Part shown: positions 1 through 8,244 of the stretch, one piece after another
How the letters are laid out: every line of letters starts with the position of its first letter
Position numbering within the stretch: position 1 is the first letter of the stretch
NCBI GenBank assembly: GCA_017456605.1
Contig: JAFTJA010000004.1
Span: 248,001-312,000 of the forward strand
Reading direction: 5' to 3'
DNA length: 64,000 bases
Source: Clostridia bacterium
GTDB taxonomy: Bacteria > Bacillota > Clostridia > Monoglobales > Monoglobaceae
Translations under genes and position numbers: made by a program
The notes under the pieces: model-generated
Told to the model about the DNA's origin: nothing
The model's input: only the letters and a program-made list of their open reading frames with translations
Database searches by the model: none

Positions 1-510
1 GACCTTTATCGGGTGAAGCTGATTACCGATGAAAGCTTCAAGACGAAAAGACTTATCGGCACACGAAACAGCGACATAATTTCAAACGTGATAATAAATA
101 TCATAAAGAACAGTATCGATTCGCCCTCTCTCAATATGGACACAGAGGTTTTTGAGGATTTGAGGGATTTGATTGCAGAAAATACAAGGCTCATATATCT
201 TGCTGAAGATGTGAAAGAGCCATATCACGAAAGTATTCAGCCCCTTATGAAAAAGCTTTATATGAGGCTATACAGTGATGTTGAGGAGCGGAATTTCAAA
301 TCACCGATATTTGTGCATTACTTAAACGACTTTGTTCTTGGCGAAAGCTATCGAAACAAAGCCACACGAAAAATTGTGGGTGATACAGACGAGATTGTCA
401 CCGACTTTATTGCTGCGATGACCGATGATTATTTTGTTGATATATGCAACGAGCTTCACATTGATGACGATGCCCTCGCTCATATAAAATACCACAGCTA
501 TTTTGAATAA
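1..510 (+). CDS. HD-domain dNTP triphosphohydrolase (dGTPase-like), C-terminal part only
   Basis: The reading frame is open from the left edge to a TAA at 508-510, so this is the last 169 residues of a longer protein. The HD metal-binding region is not in view. The visible part is helical and ends with the motif DFIAAMTDDYFVDICNEL, which matches the C-terminal 'YIAGMTDRYA' block of the deoxyguanosinetriphosphate triphosphohydrolase family. Proteins of that family hydrolyse dNTPs to deoxynucleoside and triphosphate. The gene ends 22 bp before the next start, so the two may be co-transcribed. The family call rests on this C-terminal block alone; another HD-family protein is possible. Confidence 0.6.
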   Translation, partial: DLYRVKLITDESFKTKRLIGTRNSDIISNVIINIIKNSIDSPSLNMDTEVFEDLRDLIAENTRLIYLAEDVKEPYHESIQPLMKKLYMRLYSDVEERNFKSPIFVHYLNDFVLGESYRNKATRKIVGDTDEIVTDFIAAMTDDYFVDICNELHIDDDALAHIKYHSYFE

Positions 511-532
511 AATCAAAGAAAGGAAAAGCAGA

Positions 533-1372
533 ATGAAAAAGATAATCGCAGTATTTTTAACGGTTTGCTGCCTGATGATGGGCGTATATGCTGAGAGCGG
601 TGATGCAAAAAGAGTTCCCGTTCTTATGTATCATTCGGTGTCCAATGGGCAAAATGACGTAACCATCTCGCCTGAAAATTTCAGAAAACATCTGGAAGTG
701 ATGCAGGACAACGGCTTTACGCCGATTTCGGTTTCGGATATGATTGAATTTGTGGATAACGGCAAAGAGCTTCCCGGGAAACCGGTGTGCATAACATTTG
801 ACGACGGTTACAGCGATAATTTTTCAAATGCGTTTCCACTCCTTGAGGAATTTGGCTTTAAGGCAACAATATTTATCATTGGCAGCTCGGTGGGAAAGGA
901 TACCTACAAAGATACCGGCTTTGGTATAAATGCCCACTTTGACTTTGGTCAAGCAAAGGAAATGTATGAATCAGGCCTTGTTTCAATCCAGAGTCACAGC
1001 TTTGATATGCATCAGTGGGAGGGCGGCGAAAATTCACTGTCTGTCAGGAAGAATGTTCTTCCCTTTGACGGTGAAAATATTTTTGATTATGTAAATGCTT
1101 TCCAAAATGACTTCAAAAAGAGCAAAGCGGACATAGAGGAAAACGTAGGAAATGAGGTGGTTGCCTTTGCATACCCAACGGGCAGATACAACGCCCTGTC
1201 GGAGTTTATTCTTAAGCAAAATGGTGTCAGGGTGACAATGGCGACATCGGAGGGGCCCAATTATATAAAAAAAGGCGACAAAGAAAGTCTTTACAAGCTT
1301 AATCGCTATAATGTAGGCGACCAGATCAGCGAAGAACATCTTTTAAAATGGCTCAATGAGGGAAGTTTATGA
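533..1372 (+). CDS. secreted polysaccharide deacetylase (NodB-like, CE4)
   Basis: The 279-residue protein has an N-terminal signal peptide (MKK plus a hydrophobic run ending near VYAES), so it should be exported. The NodB domain opens with VPVLMYHSVS at about residue 28. It carries the catalytic Asp-Asp motif TFDDGYSDN at about 88-96, the second metal-ligand motif SHSFDMH at about 154-160, and FAYPTGRY near residue 200. The family removes N- or O-acetyl groups from peptidoglycan or other surface polysaccharides. The ATG at 533 is chosen because AAAGGAA lies just upstream and the signal peptide starts there; an in-frame TTG at 503 lacks such support. It overlaps the next gene by ATGA. A paralogue lies at 2954-3868. 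Confidence 0.9.
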   Translation: MKKIIAVFLTVCCLMMGVYAESGDAKRVPVLMYHSVSNGQNDVTISPENFRKHLEVMQDNGFTPISVSDMIEFVDNGKELPGKPVCITFDDGYSDNFSNAFPLLEEFGFKATIFIIGSSVGKDTYKDTGFGINAHFDFGQAKEMYESGLVSIQSHSFDMHQWEGGENSLSVRKNVLPFDGENIFDYVNAFQNDFKKSKADIEENVGNEVVAFAYPTGRYNALSEFILKQNGVRVTMATSEGPNYIKKGDKESLYKLNRYNVGDQISEEHLLKWLNEGSL

Positions 1373-2913
1373 AAAGGATAATTTTGATAACACTTGCGGT
1401 TTTGCTGCTTTTTCAAAACGTGACTTTTGCAGCAAAGAATGAAGTGACAGAATATGAAATAGTATATGTGACCGACAGCGAAACAGAAATCAATCCGTCG
1501 TCGGTGAAAACATCTTCAAAGTCTGCAAAAATAGAAATCACCAAAACAGTGCCGCAAAAGGACGGCTATGAGTTTTTGGGTTGGAGCCGCGACTATGGCT
1601 ATGATGCGGGACCTGAGTATCAGGCGAAGCAAAAAATAGAAATAAGCGAGCCGACGGTGGTGCTTTATGCCGTATGGAAAAGAACAGACGCAAAAAAGCT
1701 TTCATACAAAGATGGAGACGATAGCCTCTTGCCTACTCAGGTTGTGCTGACAGAAGAGGCGGTTGTTTCGGAAACCATTCCGCAAAAAGACGGGTATGTC
1801 TTTGGCGGTTGGCAGATAAGCAAAGAGAAAACTGTAAAACCCGGTGAAAAAATTGCTGTGAAAAAGGACACAACACTCACTCCAATATGGCACAAAGGAA
1901 GCCTTAGTACACCTGAAATTTTGGTGTGGAGCAATGAGGGTGGACAGGTGCTTTTTTCAGCGGGGAATTTGGCGGATTTTGACAATTTCAGCCTTACAGT
2001 TAAAAACCTTATAACCGGCGAGGAAACGGTTTATAGAAGACGGCTTCTTGCCGAAGGGTTGGCTCCGGGACAGTATAAGGCATGGATTGAAGCCGAAAAG
2101 TATGGTATCAGCTACAAAAGCAACACTACAAATTTTGTGGTGCAATCACCTGAAATGGGTGATGACACACCCATTCGACTTTTTATTGACGGTGAAGAAG
2201 TGTTTTTTGATATGCCGCCGAGATTGATTGACGGATATACTTTTATTGCGCTCCGGCATTTCTGTGAGAGCATGGGGGCAAGTGTTAGATGGATTGATGA
2301 AAGCCGTTGTGCTGAAATAATTCTGAACGGAAAAATCGCAAGACTTTATGAAGACTCAAACAAATGTATCATAAACGGCAAAACACAGTATTTGCCCGCA
2401 AAGACACGGCTTATATCATCAAGCATGTTTTTGCCGCTTAGGTCAGTGGCGGAAATATTGGATTGTGAAATCGTGTGGGATGTTGGACGCAGAGTTTATG
2501 CATATAAAAATGAGGATGCTGCGTTTGATAGAAATATGTTCTATGTGAAAAGTTCCGGCGGACAATACCTGACGGCAAATAAGGATTTGGCTCTTTCGGA
2601 TGCGAAGACAGAGCAGGGAGTATGGCTCTTTAGTGCCGTCGACAAAGAAAAAAGCATATTCGAAATATATAATTTAAGTGATATGGCAGCACCCCTTGAA
2701 GTGAAACGTTCCGAAGCTTTTGTGGGGCAGAGCGTGAGACCGTGGCAAAAGAGCAGCTTTGACGGAAACCTATGGAAGATTACAAAAATTCAAAATGATG
2801 AAATCTTGATTTCGCCGGTAAGTGCCCGCAGCTTATATTTGGATATTGACACTATGACACTGACGGAAGAAGAAAAGGCAGTTATAATTGAAAACGTAAA
2901 TATCTTAGACTAA
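1369..2913 (+). CDS. secreted multidomain protein: InlB-type repeats, copper-amine-oxidase-N domain, ricin-like C-terminus
   Basis: This 514-residue protein begins with a signal peptide ending near VTFAA. Two Listeria-Bacteroides (InlB B-type) repeats follow at about residues 25-105 and 110-175, recognised by the DGYEFLGW and DGYVFGGW cores and the trailing YAVWK and TPIWHK strands. A linker leads to a copper amine oxidase N-terminal-like domain at about 265-385 (RLFIDGEEVFF, FIALRHFCESMGA, FLPLRSVAEIL), a fold common in clostridial surface proteins. The last 130 residues resemble a beta-trefoil/ricin carbohydrate-binding unit (GGQYLTANKDLAL, GNLWKITK). There is no LPXTG or SLH anchor. The start overlaps the deacetylase stop by ATGA, so a joint envelope role is likely, but the ligand is unknown. 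Confidence 0.75.
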   Translation: MKRIILITLAVLLLFQNVTFAAKNEVTEYEIVYVTDSETEINPSSVKTSSKSAKIEITKTVPQKDGYEFLGWSRDYGYDAGPEYQAKQKIEISEPTVVLYAVWKRTDAKKLSYKDGDDSLLPTQVVLTEEAVVSETIPQKDGYVFGGWQISKEKTVKPGEKIAVKKDTTLTPIWHKGSLSTPEILVWSNEGGQVLFSAGNLADFDNFSLTVKNLITGEETVYRRRLLAEGLAPGQYKAWIEAEKYGISYKSNTTNFVVQSPEMGDDTPIRLFIDGEEVFFDMPPRLIDGYTFIALRHFCESMGASVRWIDESRCAEIILNGKIARLYEDSNKCIINGKTQYLPAKTRLISSSMFLPLRSVAEILDCEIVWDVGRRVYAYKNEDAAFDRNMFYVKSSGGQYLTANKDLALSDAKTEQGVWLFSAVDKEKSIFEIYNLSDMAAPLEVKRSEAFVGQSVRPWQKSSFDGNLWKITKIQNDEILISPVSARSLYLDIDTMTLTEEEKAVIIENVNILD

Positions 2914-2918
2914 CTTAA

Positions 2919-2949
2919 AAAAGGCAGAGCGGTTTTGCTCTGCCTTTTG
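2919..2949. terminator. bidirectional intrinsic terminator
   Basis: A perfect 12-bp stem, AAAAGGCAGAGC with GCTCTGCCTTTT, closes a six-base loop. It sits between two convergent genes ending at 2913 and 2954 and has A/T runs on both sides, so it can stop transcription from either direction. Confidence 0.9.
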
Positions 2950-2953
2950 ATAT

Positions 2954-3868
2954 TTATTCAAGAATTGCCTGGGCTGATTTTTTCGGTGTACGAAGATACC
3001 TTTTCAGCATATAAAGGTCATCAGGATTTTGCTTTATGTGATTCATCCCGCTTTCGCAGGAGAGGGATGCCCGAAAGCCCATTTCGCGGATTATGTCGAA
3101 GGAATCGTTGCTGACACTTCCAAATGGGTAAGTAAACGTGGTGGGGGTTGTGCCCACATTGCTCTTGAACGCATCCTGAAGCTTTCCCAAATCAGAGGTG
3201 AGGGCGGACTTGTATTCGGCAAGAGATTCCCCACGCTTCTTTTTTGTGCCGTTTCTGCCTTTGTCAATGGTGTGAAGATTGTAGGAGTGATTTTGGAACT
3301 CAACAAATCCTGAGTCAATCATATTTTTTATATCAGTCCAGGTCAGGTGTGAATATGCAGGATTTTCGTCGGGGGTCTCGGTGTAAAGGTCGGTGTAATA
3401 GCCAATGATTGAAATAACAGCCTTTGAATTATATTTTTGCAGCAAGGGAAAAGCGTATGAACAGTTGTTGAAATATCCGTCATCAAAGGTGAGCATAACG
3501 GGCTTTTCAGGAAGTGCACGCTTCTTTTCAACATAGTCAATAAGGTCTTGCATAACGATGGTTGTATAACCGTTTTTCTTAAGAAATTTGAGGTCACGCT
3601 CAAAATCTGCTTCAGAAATAATATAATCACTGTTTGAATGACTGCTTCTTAAAATGCTGTGATACATAAGGATGGGGACCTCGGCCTCATCCTCACTTTT
3701 TTTGTCAAAAAGCATGGCGGAGCTTTGGGGGTTGGGAGAAGTGGCTTCTATTGTGTCAGCGGCAGTAGACGCCGGATATCCAGAGAGCTTTATAATTCCC
3801 ATTCCGGCGAGGGTTATGGCAAAAATCGCAAAGTAATAAATCAATGTTTTCATTTTTATAACATACAT
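2954..3868 (-). CDS. membrane-anchored or secreted polysaccharide deacetylase (NodB-like, CE4)
   Basis: The protein has 304 residues. An N-terminal hydrophobic segment (about residues 8-28) can serve as signal peptide or anchor, and a polar linker follows. The NodB domain starts at VPILMYHSI (about residue 64). It carries TFDDGYFNN, the second motif QNHSYNLH, and TYPFGSVS. It is a paralogue of the deacetylase at 533-1372 in the same motif order. The start at 3868 has AAAGGCAGG about nine bases upstream; a second ATG five codons in is an alternative. The likely substrate is peptidoglycan or another acetylated wall glycan. It runs 17 bp downstream of the M23 peptidase gene in the same direction, so the two may form an envelope-remodelling unit. 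Confidence 0.88.
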   Translation of the reverse strand: MYVIKMKTLIYYFAIFAITLAGMGIIKLSGYPASTAADTIEATSPNPQSSAMLFDKKSEDEAEVPILMYHSILRSSHSNSDYIISEADFERDLKFLKKNGYTTIVMQDLIDYVEKKRALPEKPVMLTFDDGYFNNCSYAFPLLQKYNSKAVISIIGYYTDLYTETPDENPAYSHLTWTDIKNMIDSGFVEFQNHSYNLHTIDKGRNGTKKKRGESLAEYKSALTSDLGKLQDAFKSNVGTTPTTFTYPFGSVSNDSFDIIREMGFRASLSCESGMNHIKQNPDDLYMLKRYLRTPKKSAQAILE

Positions 3869-3885
3869 AAAAAAGCCTGCCTTTC

Positions 3886-4950
3886 TTATTCCATATTGTT
3901 TACGGATTCTTCAAAAAAATCGTATTTTCGGCGGTATTCCCCCATAAGCTCATCTTTCACGACCTCGCTTCGGTTTTTGGACAGAAACTTTATTATTTCG
4001 AAACAGTCAATCCATATTTCGCCGTTCCCGTCTTTTTGGGACTCGTCGAAAATAAGCTGAATTCCAAAATGAAGATGTGGGGTGTCAATGTTGTTTGTGT
4101 TTTCCTTTGCGCTGTATCCTGTCATGCCAAGATAGCCGATTACATCGCCGGCTTTCACTGTATGCCCTATGGACAAATCCTTGGGATAGGGGTGGTTTTT
4201 GCGAAGGTGTGCGTAGTAATAATAACGCTTTTTGTCAAAACTGCGTATGCCAATCCGCCACCCTCCGTATTGGTTCCAGCCGATAGCTTCGACAGTTCCG
4301 CTTTCAGTGGCGATAATGGGAGTGCCCACACCGCCCATCATATCGTGCCCCAAATGCTTTCGCTGGTATCCATAGGAACGGCTTGCACCAAAATCGTCAT
4401 AGTGTGAATAGCCATAGTTTTTTGCAATGGGCGAAAACCCTTTTAGCCCGTATTTTTTTGTCCACACAAGCTCGTCTGTTTCTGATTTTTCCTGAATTTC
4501 ATATTCGCCCAAAAATCCGCCAAGAACGGCAGTATATGCCTGATGATAGTATGAATAATATTTCATATCTTTTGTTATATCCTCGATTTTCTCGCCACGT
4601 TTAAGGCGGTCTACCAGTGAAGAAAGGTCTGCTGTCTTGAAAGAAGTGAAATTCCCGCCGTATTTTGCGCCTAAATATGCCAGAAGGTCAATCCAGTCAA
4701 TGGGAGTTTTCGAGTCGTGACTCTCAATATCTGCTTTCATTGCGGCATTCATGGCGGCTTCCGTTATGCCAAAATCAACCCATTTTATGAAATCCTTTTT
4801 TGCATCAAGGTTGACATTGGTCTGTGGGGTGGTTTTGGTGGCAGCATCGCGACTTATGGAATGAAAAATAAAAAAGGTAAGGGAGGAAACCAAGAGAAAA
4901 GCTATGCATAAAACCGCGATACCACGGCTCAATCTGAATGATATAAACAT
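3886..4950 (-). CDS. membrane-anchored M23 (LytM-type) metallopeptidase
   Basis: This 354-residue protein has one N-terminal membrane segment (RGIAVLCIAFLLVSSLTFF), a roughly 180-residue helical linker, and a C-terminal LytM domain. The domain shows the zinc ligands HLGHDMMG (H-x3-D) and HLHFG, with the usual GTPIIATESGTVEAIG strand between them. M23 peptidases cut peptide cross-bridges in peptidoglycan; some members lacking key histidines are non-catalytic regulators, but the ligands are present here. The start at 4950 is chosen because GGAAGGGGGG precedes it and the membrane segment follows directly. An in-frame TTG at 4992 has no Shine-Dalgarno sequence. The chosen site lies inside the hairpin at 4954-4989. 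Confidence 0.85.
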   Translation of the reverse strand: MFISFRLSRGIAVLCIAFLLVSSLTFFIFHSISRDAATKTTPQTNVNLDAKKDFIKWVDFGITEAAMNAAMKADIESHDSKTPIDWIDLLAYLGAKYGGNFTSFKTADLSSLVDRLKRGEKIEDITKDMKYYSYYHQAYTAVLGGFLGEYEIQEKSETDELVWTKKYGLKGFSPIAKNYGYSHYDDFGASRSYGYQRKHLGHDMMGGVGTPIIATESGTVEAIGWNQYGGWRIGIRSFDKKRYYYYAHLRKNHPYPKDLSIGHTVKAGDVIGYLGMTGYSAKENTNNIDTPHLHFGIQLIFDESQKDGNGEIWIDCFEIIKFLSKNRSEVVKDELMGEYRRKYDFFEESVNNME

Positions 4951-4953
4951 AAA

Positions 4954-4989
4954 AGCCCCCCTTCCATACAGCTTATGGAAAGGGGGGCT
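4954..4989 (-). promoter_or_regulatory. G/C-rich hairpin burying the M23 gene's ribosome binding site (terminator or translational lock)
   Basis: On the minus strand AGCCCCCC-T-TTCCATA pairs with TATGGAA-GGGGGGCT (15 bp, one bulged base), closing a five-base loop. The 3' arm contains the GGAAGGGGGG ribosome binding site. It is followed by TTTT and then the ATG of the M23 gene at 4950. The structure could end the upstream metA-CpXC transcript, could mask translation of the M23 gene, or both. Confidence 0.7.
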
Positions 4990-5002
4990 CAAATATGATA
5001 AA

Positions 5003-5635
5003 TTATTTCTGATTGTCCGAAAAAGTGTTTTGCAAAACCCCGATTGCCCAGTCGCGGTTTATTTCTGATGTCGCATCAAACTTTTCGGCAGACTCCCCAA
5101 ATTGACGGCTTATGCTGTCATAAACATCAAAGGACAGCATTGCACGGCAGTTTTGGGCGTTTTCTGTGATTATAAAGAAAACAAGATTTTTTCCGTCTTC
5201 GTCCTTGCCACCATAATATATACCAAGGATTTTTGCACCAGGCCGCTCGTCTTCAAACTGGTCTTCGAGCATAATTTTGTAAAGCTCAACAATGCGGTCG
5301 TCCACGTTGTCCTCAATAAGCGCAATTTTTTCAACAAAATCGTTTATTGAGCGGACAACACGCAGGTTATATTCGGTTGTTTCAATGATAGTATCATCAC
5401 TTTTGTCTGTGACAAGCATTATCATAGAGCCAGAGTCGCGGTCAAGATAGGTGCAGTCATATGCAACAAGAATTTCCTCGCCACATTCAGAGCAACGATA
5501 GCGAAAAATGTCACGGCTGAAAATCCGTTCCTTTATATCAGGCGTGTCTGCGGTGTCCCAAAAGTCACAAATCCTGAAAGTGCCTTCTTCAAGGCAGGCG
5601 GGACAGCAAACAGGCATTGATTTGTCTTTTGTCAT
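5003..5635 (-). CDS. CpXC-domain protein
   Basis: This 210-residue protein begins with a cysteine module: CCPAC at about residue 9 and CSECGEE at about residue 52. Together they form the likely zinc-binding CpXC domain, which is common in Firmicutes and of unknown function. The rest is an acidic alpha/beta region with no signal peptide or membrane segment, so it is probably cytoplasmic. The start has AGAGGTGA nine bases upstream. It begins 13 bp after the metA stop on the same strand, which suggests co-transcription, but no functional link to methionine synthesis is evident from the sequence. Confidence 0.75.
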   Translation of the reverse strand: MTKDKSMPVCCPACLEEGTFRICDFWDTADTPDIKERIFSRDIFRYRCSECGEEILVAYDCTYLDRDSGSMIMLVTDKSDDTIIETTEYNLRVVRSINDFVEKIALIEDNVDDRIVELYKIMLEDQFEDERPGAKILGIYYGGKDEDGKNLVFFIITENAQNCRAMLSFDVYDSISRQFGESAEKFDATSEINRDWAIGVLQNTFSDNQK

Positions 5636-5648
5636 AAAAAATCACCTC

Positions 5649-6572
5649 TTATTTTATAGTTTTGATGTCATAAGGTGTGGTCTGGTAAACAAAATAGTTG
5701 AGCCAGTTTGAATAAAGCAGATTTGCGTGGGAACGCCACTTCACCATAGGCTCAGCTTCAGGGTCGTCATTGGGAAAATAGTTTTTTGGAACGTCAATAT
5801 CAAGCCCTTTGGCAACGTCACGTTCATATTCTGTTTTGAGGGTGTCGGCGTCATATTCCGAATGGCCCGTTATGAAAAATCTGCGTTCGTTTTTGTCGGT
5901 GATGATGTATACACCGGCGTCTTTCGACTCTGCAAGAATTTCAAGGGCAGGAACTTTCTCTATGTCCTCTTTTCGCACCTCGGTGTGACGTGAGTGGGGA
6001 ACAAAGAAGATGTCATCAAAGCCACGAAGCAGAATTTTGTGCTTCTTCCCGGGGGAGACGGTGTGTTCAAAAATTCCAAAAACCTTTTTGCCCATGGGGT
6101 GCTTTGGAATACCATAATGATAATAAAGTGCCGCCTGAGCCCCCCAGCATATGTGGAAGGTAGAGGTCACGTTGGTTTTTGACCATTCCATAATCTCGCA
6201 AAGTTCTTCCCAATAATCAACATCTTCAAATTCCATGGTCTCAACCGGTGCACCGGTTATTATCAGTCCGTCAAATTTACTGTCTTTTATATCATCAAAG
6301 GTCTTATAAAAAGTTTCGATGTGGCTTGTTGATGTATTTTTTGAAACGTGGGTACTGGTATTTATGAATTGAACATTTATCTGAAGTGGTGTGTTTCCCA
6401 AAACACGCAGAAGCTGTGTTTCGGTTGTGATTTTTGTAGGCATAAGATTGAGCACGGCGATTTCAAGAGGTCTGATGTCCTGAGTGAGAGCACGTGTTTC
6501 GGTTATTACAAATATGTTTTCGTTGTTTAAAACTTCAATAGCAGGAAGTGAGTCAGAAACTTTGATAGGCAT
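5649..6572 (-). CDS. metAA: homoserine O-acetyltransferase (MetA-type)
   Basis: This 307-residue protein is full length for the MetA family. It activates homoserine by acylation, the first step of methionine synthesis from homoserine. The nucleophilic cysteine lies in HICWGAQAA at residue 142, and the catalytic His/Glu pair is in GHSEYDAD. Residue 111 is glutamate (GAPVE). In the Bacillus cereus enzyme this position selects acetyl-CoA, whereas succinyl-CoA enzymes have glycine, so acetyl-CoA is the predicted donor. The start is preceded by AAGGAGATGA. A good promoter lies at 6617-6645. No SAM riboswitch or T-box fits in the short leader. Confidence 0.93.
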   Translation of the reverse strand: MPIKVSDSLPAIEVLNNENIFVITETRALTQDIRPLEIAVLNLMPTKITTETQLLRVLGNTPLQINVQFINTSTHVSKNTSTSHIETFYKTFDDIKDSKFDGLIITGAPVETMEFEDVDYWEELCEIMEWSKTNVTSTFHICWGAQAALYYHYGIPKHPMGKKVFGIFEHTVSPGKKHKILLRGFDDIFFVPHSRHTEVRKEDIEKVPALEILAESKDAGVYIITDKNERRFFITGHSEYDADTLKTEYERDVAKGLDIDVPKNYFPNDDPEAEPMVKWRSHANLLYSNWLNYFVYQTTPYDIKTIK

Positions 6573-6616
6573 AATATCATCTCCTTGCGGTTAAAATTAA
6601 AATAATAATCAAAATA

Positions 6617-6645
6617 AGTATATCATACCTGAAAAGATATATCAA
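6617..6645 (-). promoter_or_regulatory. sigma-A-type promoter for metAA
   Basis: On the minus strand TTGATA (6645-6640), a 17-base spacer and TATACT (6622-6617) lie 45 bases upstream of the metA start. The leader is too short for a known methionine-responsive riboswitch. Confidence 0.75.
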
Positions 6646-6675
6646 CAAAAATTTTAAAGGAGAATTGCGAGCAAA

Positions 6676-7353
6676 ATGTCTGATGAAAACAAAAATGAAA
6701 ATCAAAAAGAACAAATAAAGGATATGGGCGGTGTATATACAAAGAATAATAAGATGAACATATACTGCCTCAGCATCGTGGGTCAGATTGAGGGGCATAC
6801 CAATCTTCCGTCTGATACAAAGACCACCAAATATGAGCATGTTATTCCAAAACTTGTGGAGATAGAGCAAAGTGACGAAGTTGACGGACTTCTCATTATG
6901 CTCAACACTGTTGGTGGCGATGTGGAGGCGGGGCTTGCCATTGCCGAAATGATTGCCAGCATGAAAAAACCTACCGTTTCTATTGTGCTGGGCGGTGGGC
7001 ACAGCATAGGTGTGCCTCTTGCGGTGTCGGCAAAGCATTCCCTCATTGTGCCTTCTGCCACAATGACAGTGCATCCCATCAGGACCGGTGGAATTGTTAT
7101 TGGTGTTCACCAGATGTTTGATTATCTCACAAAAGTTCAGGACAGAATAATAGATTTTGTGGAGAGAAATTCAAAAATCAAAGGTGAAGCCTTCAAAAAA
7201 ATAATGCTCGAAACCGGAAAAATTGCAAACGATGTGGGAACAATACTTTTTGGTGAAGAGGCAGTAAGCTGCGGCTTGATTGACGGCGTCGGAGGTATGC
7301 AGGATGCCATTGAGATATTGTATAAGATGAAAGAAGAAAAAACAAAGAGGTGA
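6676..7353 (+). CDS. tepA: ClpP-family serine peptidase, TepA-like
   Basis: The 225-residue protein has the ClpP/crotonase fold. The catalytic serine lies in VLGGGHSIGVPLAV and the histidine in SATMTVHPIR, which matches the TepA (translocation-enhancing protein) branch of family S14 rather than housekeeping ClpP (GQAAS and MIHQP). The first 30 residues are polar and disordered-looking. TepA-like proteins are linked to export or membrane-associated proteolysis in Bacillus; the natural substrate is not known. AAAGGAG lies upstream with a long spacing of 13 bases. The gene is divergent from metAA, and the next gene, rpsU, has its own promoter. Confidence 0.83.
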   Translation: MSDENKNENQKEQIKDMGGVYTKNNKMNIYCLSIVGQIEGHTNLPSDTKTTKYEHVIPKLVEIEQSDEVDGLLIMLNTVGGDVEAGLAIAEMIASMKKPTVSIVLGGGHSIGVPLAVSAKHSLIVPSATMTVHPIRTGGIVIGVHQMFDYLTKVQDRIIDFVERNSKIKGEAFKKIMLETGKIANDVGTILFGEEAVSCGLIDGVGGMQDAIEILYKMKEEKTKR

Positions 7354-7419
7354 AATCCCGCGGTGACAAGGGTTTGAAAAAATCAAAGGGAAAGGCAGAA
7401 AATTCTTTGAAAAATATGC

Positions 7420-7448
7420 TTGACATACGAAAGAAAAACGGCTATAAT
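7420..7448 (+). promoter_or_regulatory. consensus sigma-A promoter for rpsU-yqeY
   Basis: A perfect TTGACA (7420-7425), a 17-base spacer and a perfect TATAAT (7443-7448) precede rpsU by about 80 bases, as expected for a highly expressed ribosomal gene. Confidence 0.92.
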
Positions 7449-7530
7449 TGATAAGGTAGAATTTTTAAACTTATTTGACACAAGAAAACCACATTTCCAA
7501 TTCTCAATATTGGAGGGAGGGAAATCAGTA

Positions 7531-7707
7531 ATGGCTGAAATCAGAGTTAAAGATAACGAATCATTGGACAGTGCACTTCGCCGTTTTAAACGTTCTTGTG
7601 CAAAAGCGGGTGTTTTATCAGAAGTTAGAAAAAGGGAACATTATGAAAAACCCAGCGTAAAACGTAAGAAAAAATCAGAAGCTGCAAGAAAGCGCAAATT
7701 CAGATAA
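7531..7707 (+). CDS. rpsU: 30S ribosomal protein S21
   Basis: This 58-residue basic protein starts [20 protein letters not shown] and ends in a Lys/Arg-rich tail ([15 protein letters not shown]), the signature of bS21. It binds the small subunit near the anti-Shine-Dalgarno region. GGAGGGAGGG precedes the ATG at 7531; an in-frame TTG at 7420 is part of the promoter and is not a start. The rpsU-yqeY order is widely conserved in Firmicutes. A terminator follows at 7726. Confidence 0.97.
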   Translation: MAEIRVKDNESLDSALRRFKRSCAKAGVLSEVRKREHYEKPSVKRKKKSEAARKRKFR

Positions 7708-7725
7708 TTTTTTACAGTTTATTTT

Positions 7726-7760
7726 AGGTCGCCGTCAAATTTCTGATGGCGACCTTTTAT
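7726..7760 (+). terminator. intrinsic terminator after rpsU
   Basis: AGGTCGCC (7726-7733) pairs with GGCGACCT (7748-7755), with extra TCA/TGA pairing inside, and is followed by TTTTAT. Some read-through into yqeY is likely, because yqeY has no clear promoter of its own. Confidence 0.85.
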
Positions 7761-7783
7761 TTAAAAGTTTGGAGGTATAAAAA

Positions 7784-8227
7784 ATGGCTTTGAAAGAAAC
7801 TTTGATGCAGGACTTAAAAGATGCAATGAAAGAAAAGGATACCATCAGGAAAAATACTGTGCAAATGATACGTTCTGCAATTTTGCAGTTTGAAAAGGAT
7901 AATCTTACTGAGCTTGATGAAGAAGGAGTTCTTGAGGTGATTGCAAAGGAACTGAAAAAGCGCCGTGATGTTTTGCCTGAATACGAAAAAAGCGGCAGAG
8001 AAGATTTGATTGGAGACATCAAACGCGAGATAGAAATTCTTCTCACTTATCTTCCCAAACAGCTTACCCGTGAAGAACTTGAGGAAATTGTAGCAGATGC
8101 AATCTCCGAAACAGGCGCGGCATCAATGCGTGATATAGGAAAGATTATGGCAGCGGTTATGCCTAAAGTTAAGGGCAGAGCCGATGGCAAAATGATAAAC
8201 GAAATAGCAAAAGAAAAACTTTCATAA
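7784..8227 (+). CDS. yqeY: GatB/YqeY domain protein
   Basis: The 147-residue protein is helical throughout. It has the YqeY pattern: MALKETLMQDLKDAMKEKD at the start, LPKQLTREELEEIV in the middle, and GRADGKMINEIAKEKL at the end. It corresponds to the tail domain of GatB, which contacts tRNA, but stands alone and its exact role is undetermined. GGAGGT precedes the ATG. The companion GatB is encoded at 48520-49944. Confidence 0.93.
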   Translation: MALKETLMQDLKDAMKEKDTIRKNTVQMIRSAILQFEKDNLTELDEEGVLEVIAKELKKRRDVLPEYEKSGREDLIGDIKREIEILLTYLPKQLTREELEEIVADAISETGAASMRDIGKIMAAVMPKVKGRADGKMINEIAKEKLS

Positions 8228-8244
8228 ACCCAGAGGAAAGATAT

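Noticed and set aside
3029-3313. Plus-strand frames opposite the deacetylase and M23 genes
   Set aside because: They lack ribosome binding sites and mirror the codon pattern of strongly supported minus-strand genes.
6573-6675. SAM riboswitch or T-box upstream of metA
   Set aside because: The transcribed leader is only about 40 bases and contains no such structure.
7420-7530. Extended start for S21
   Set aside because: The upstream TTG is the -35 box of the consensus promoter.
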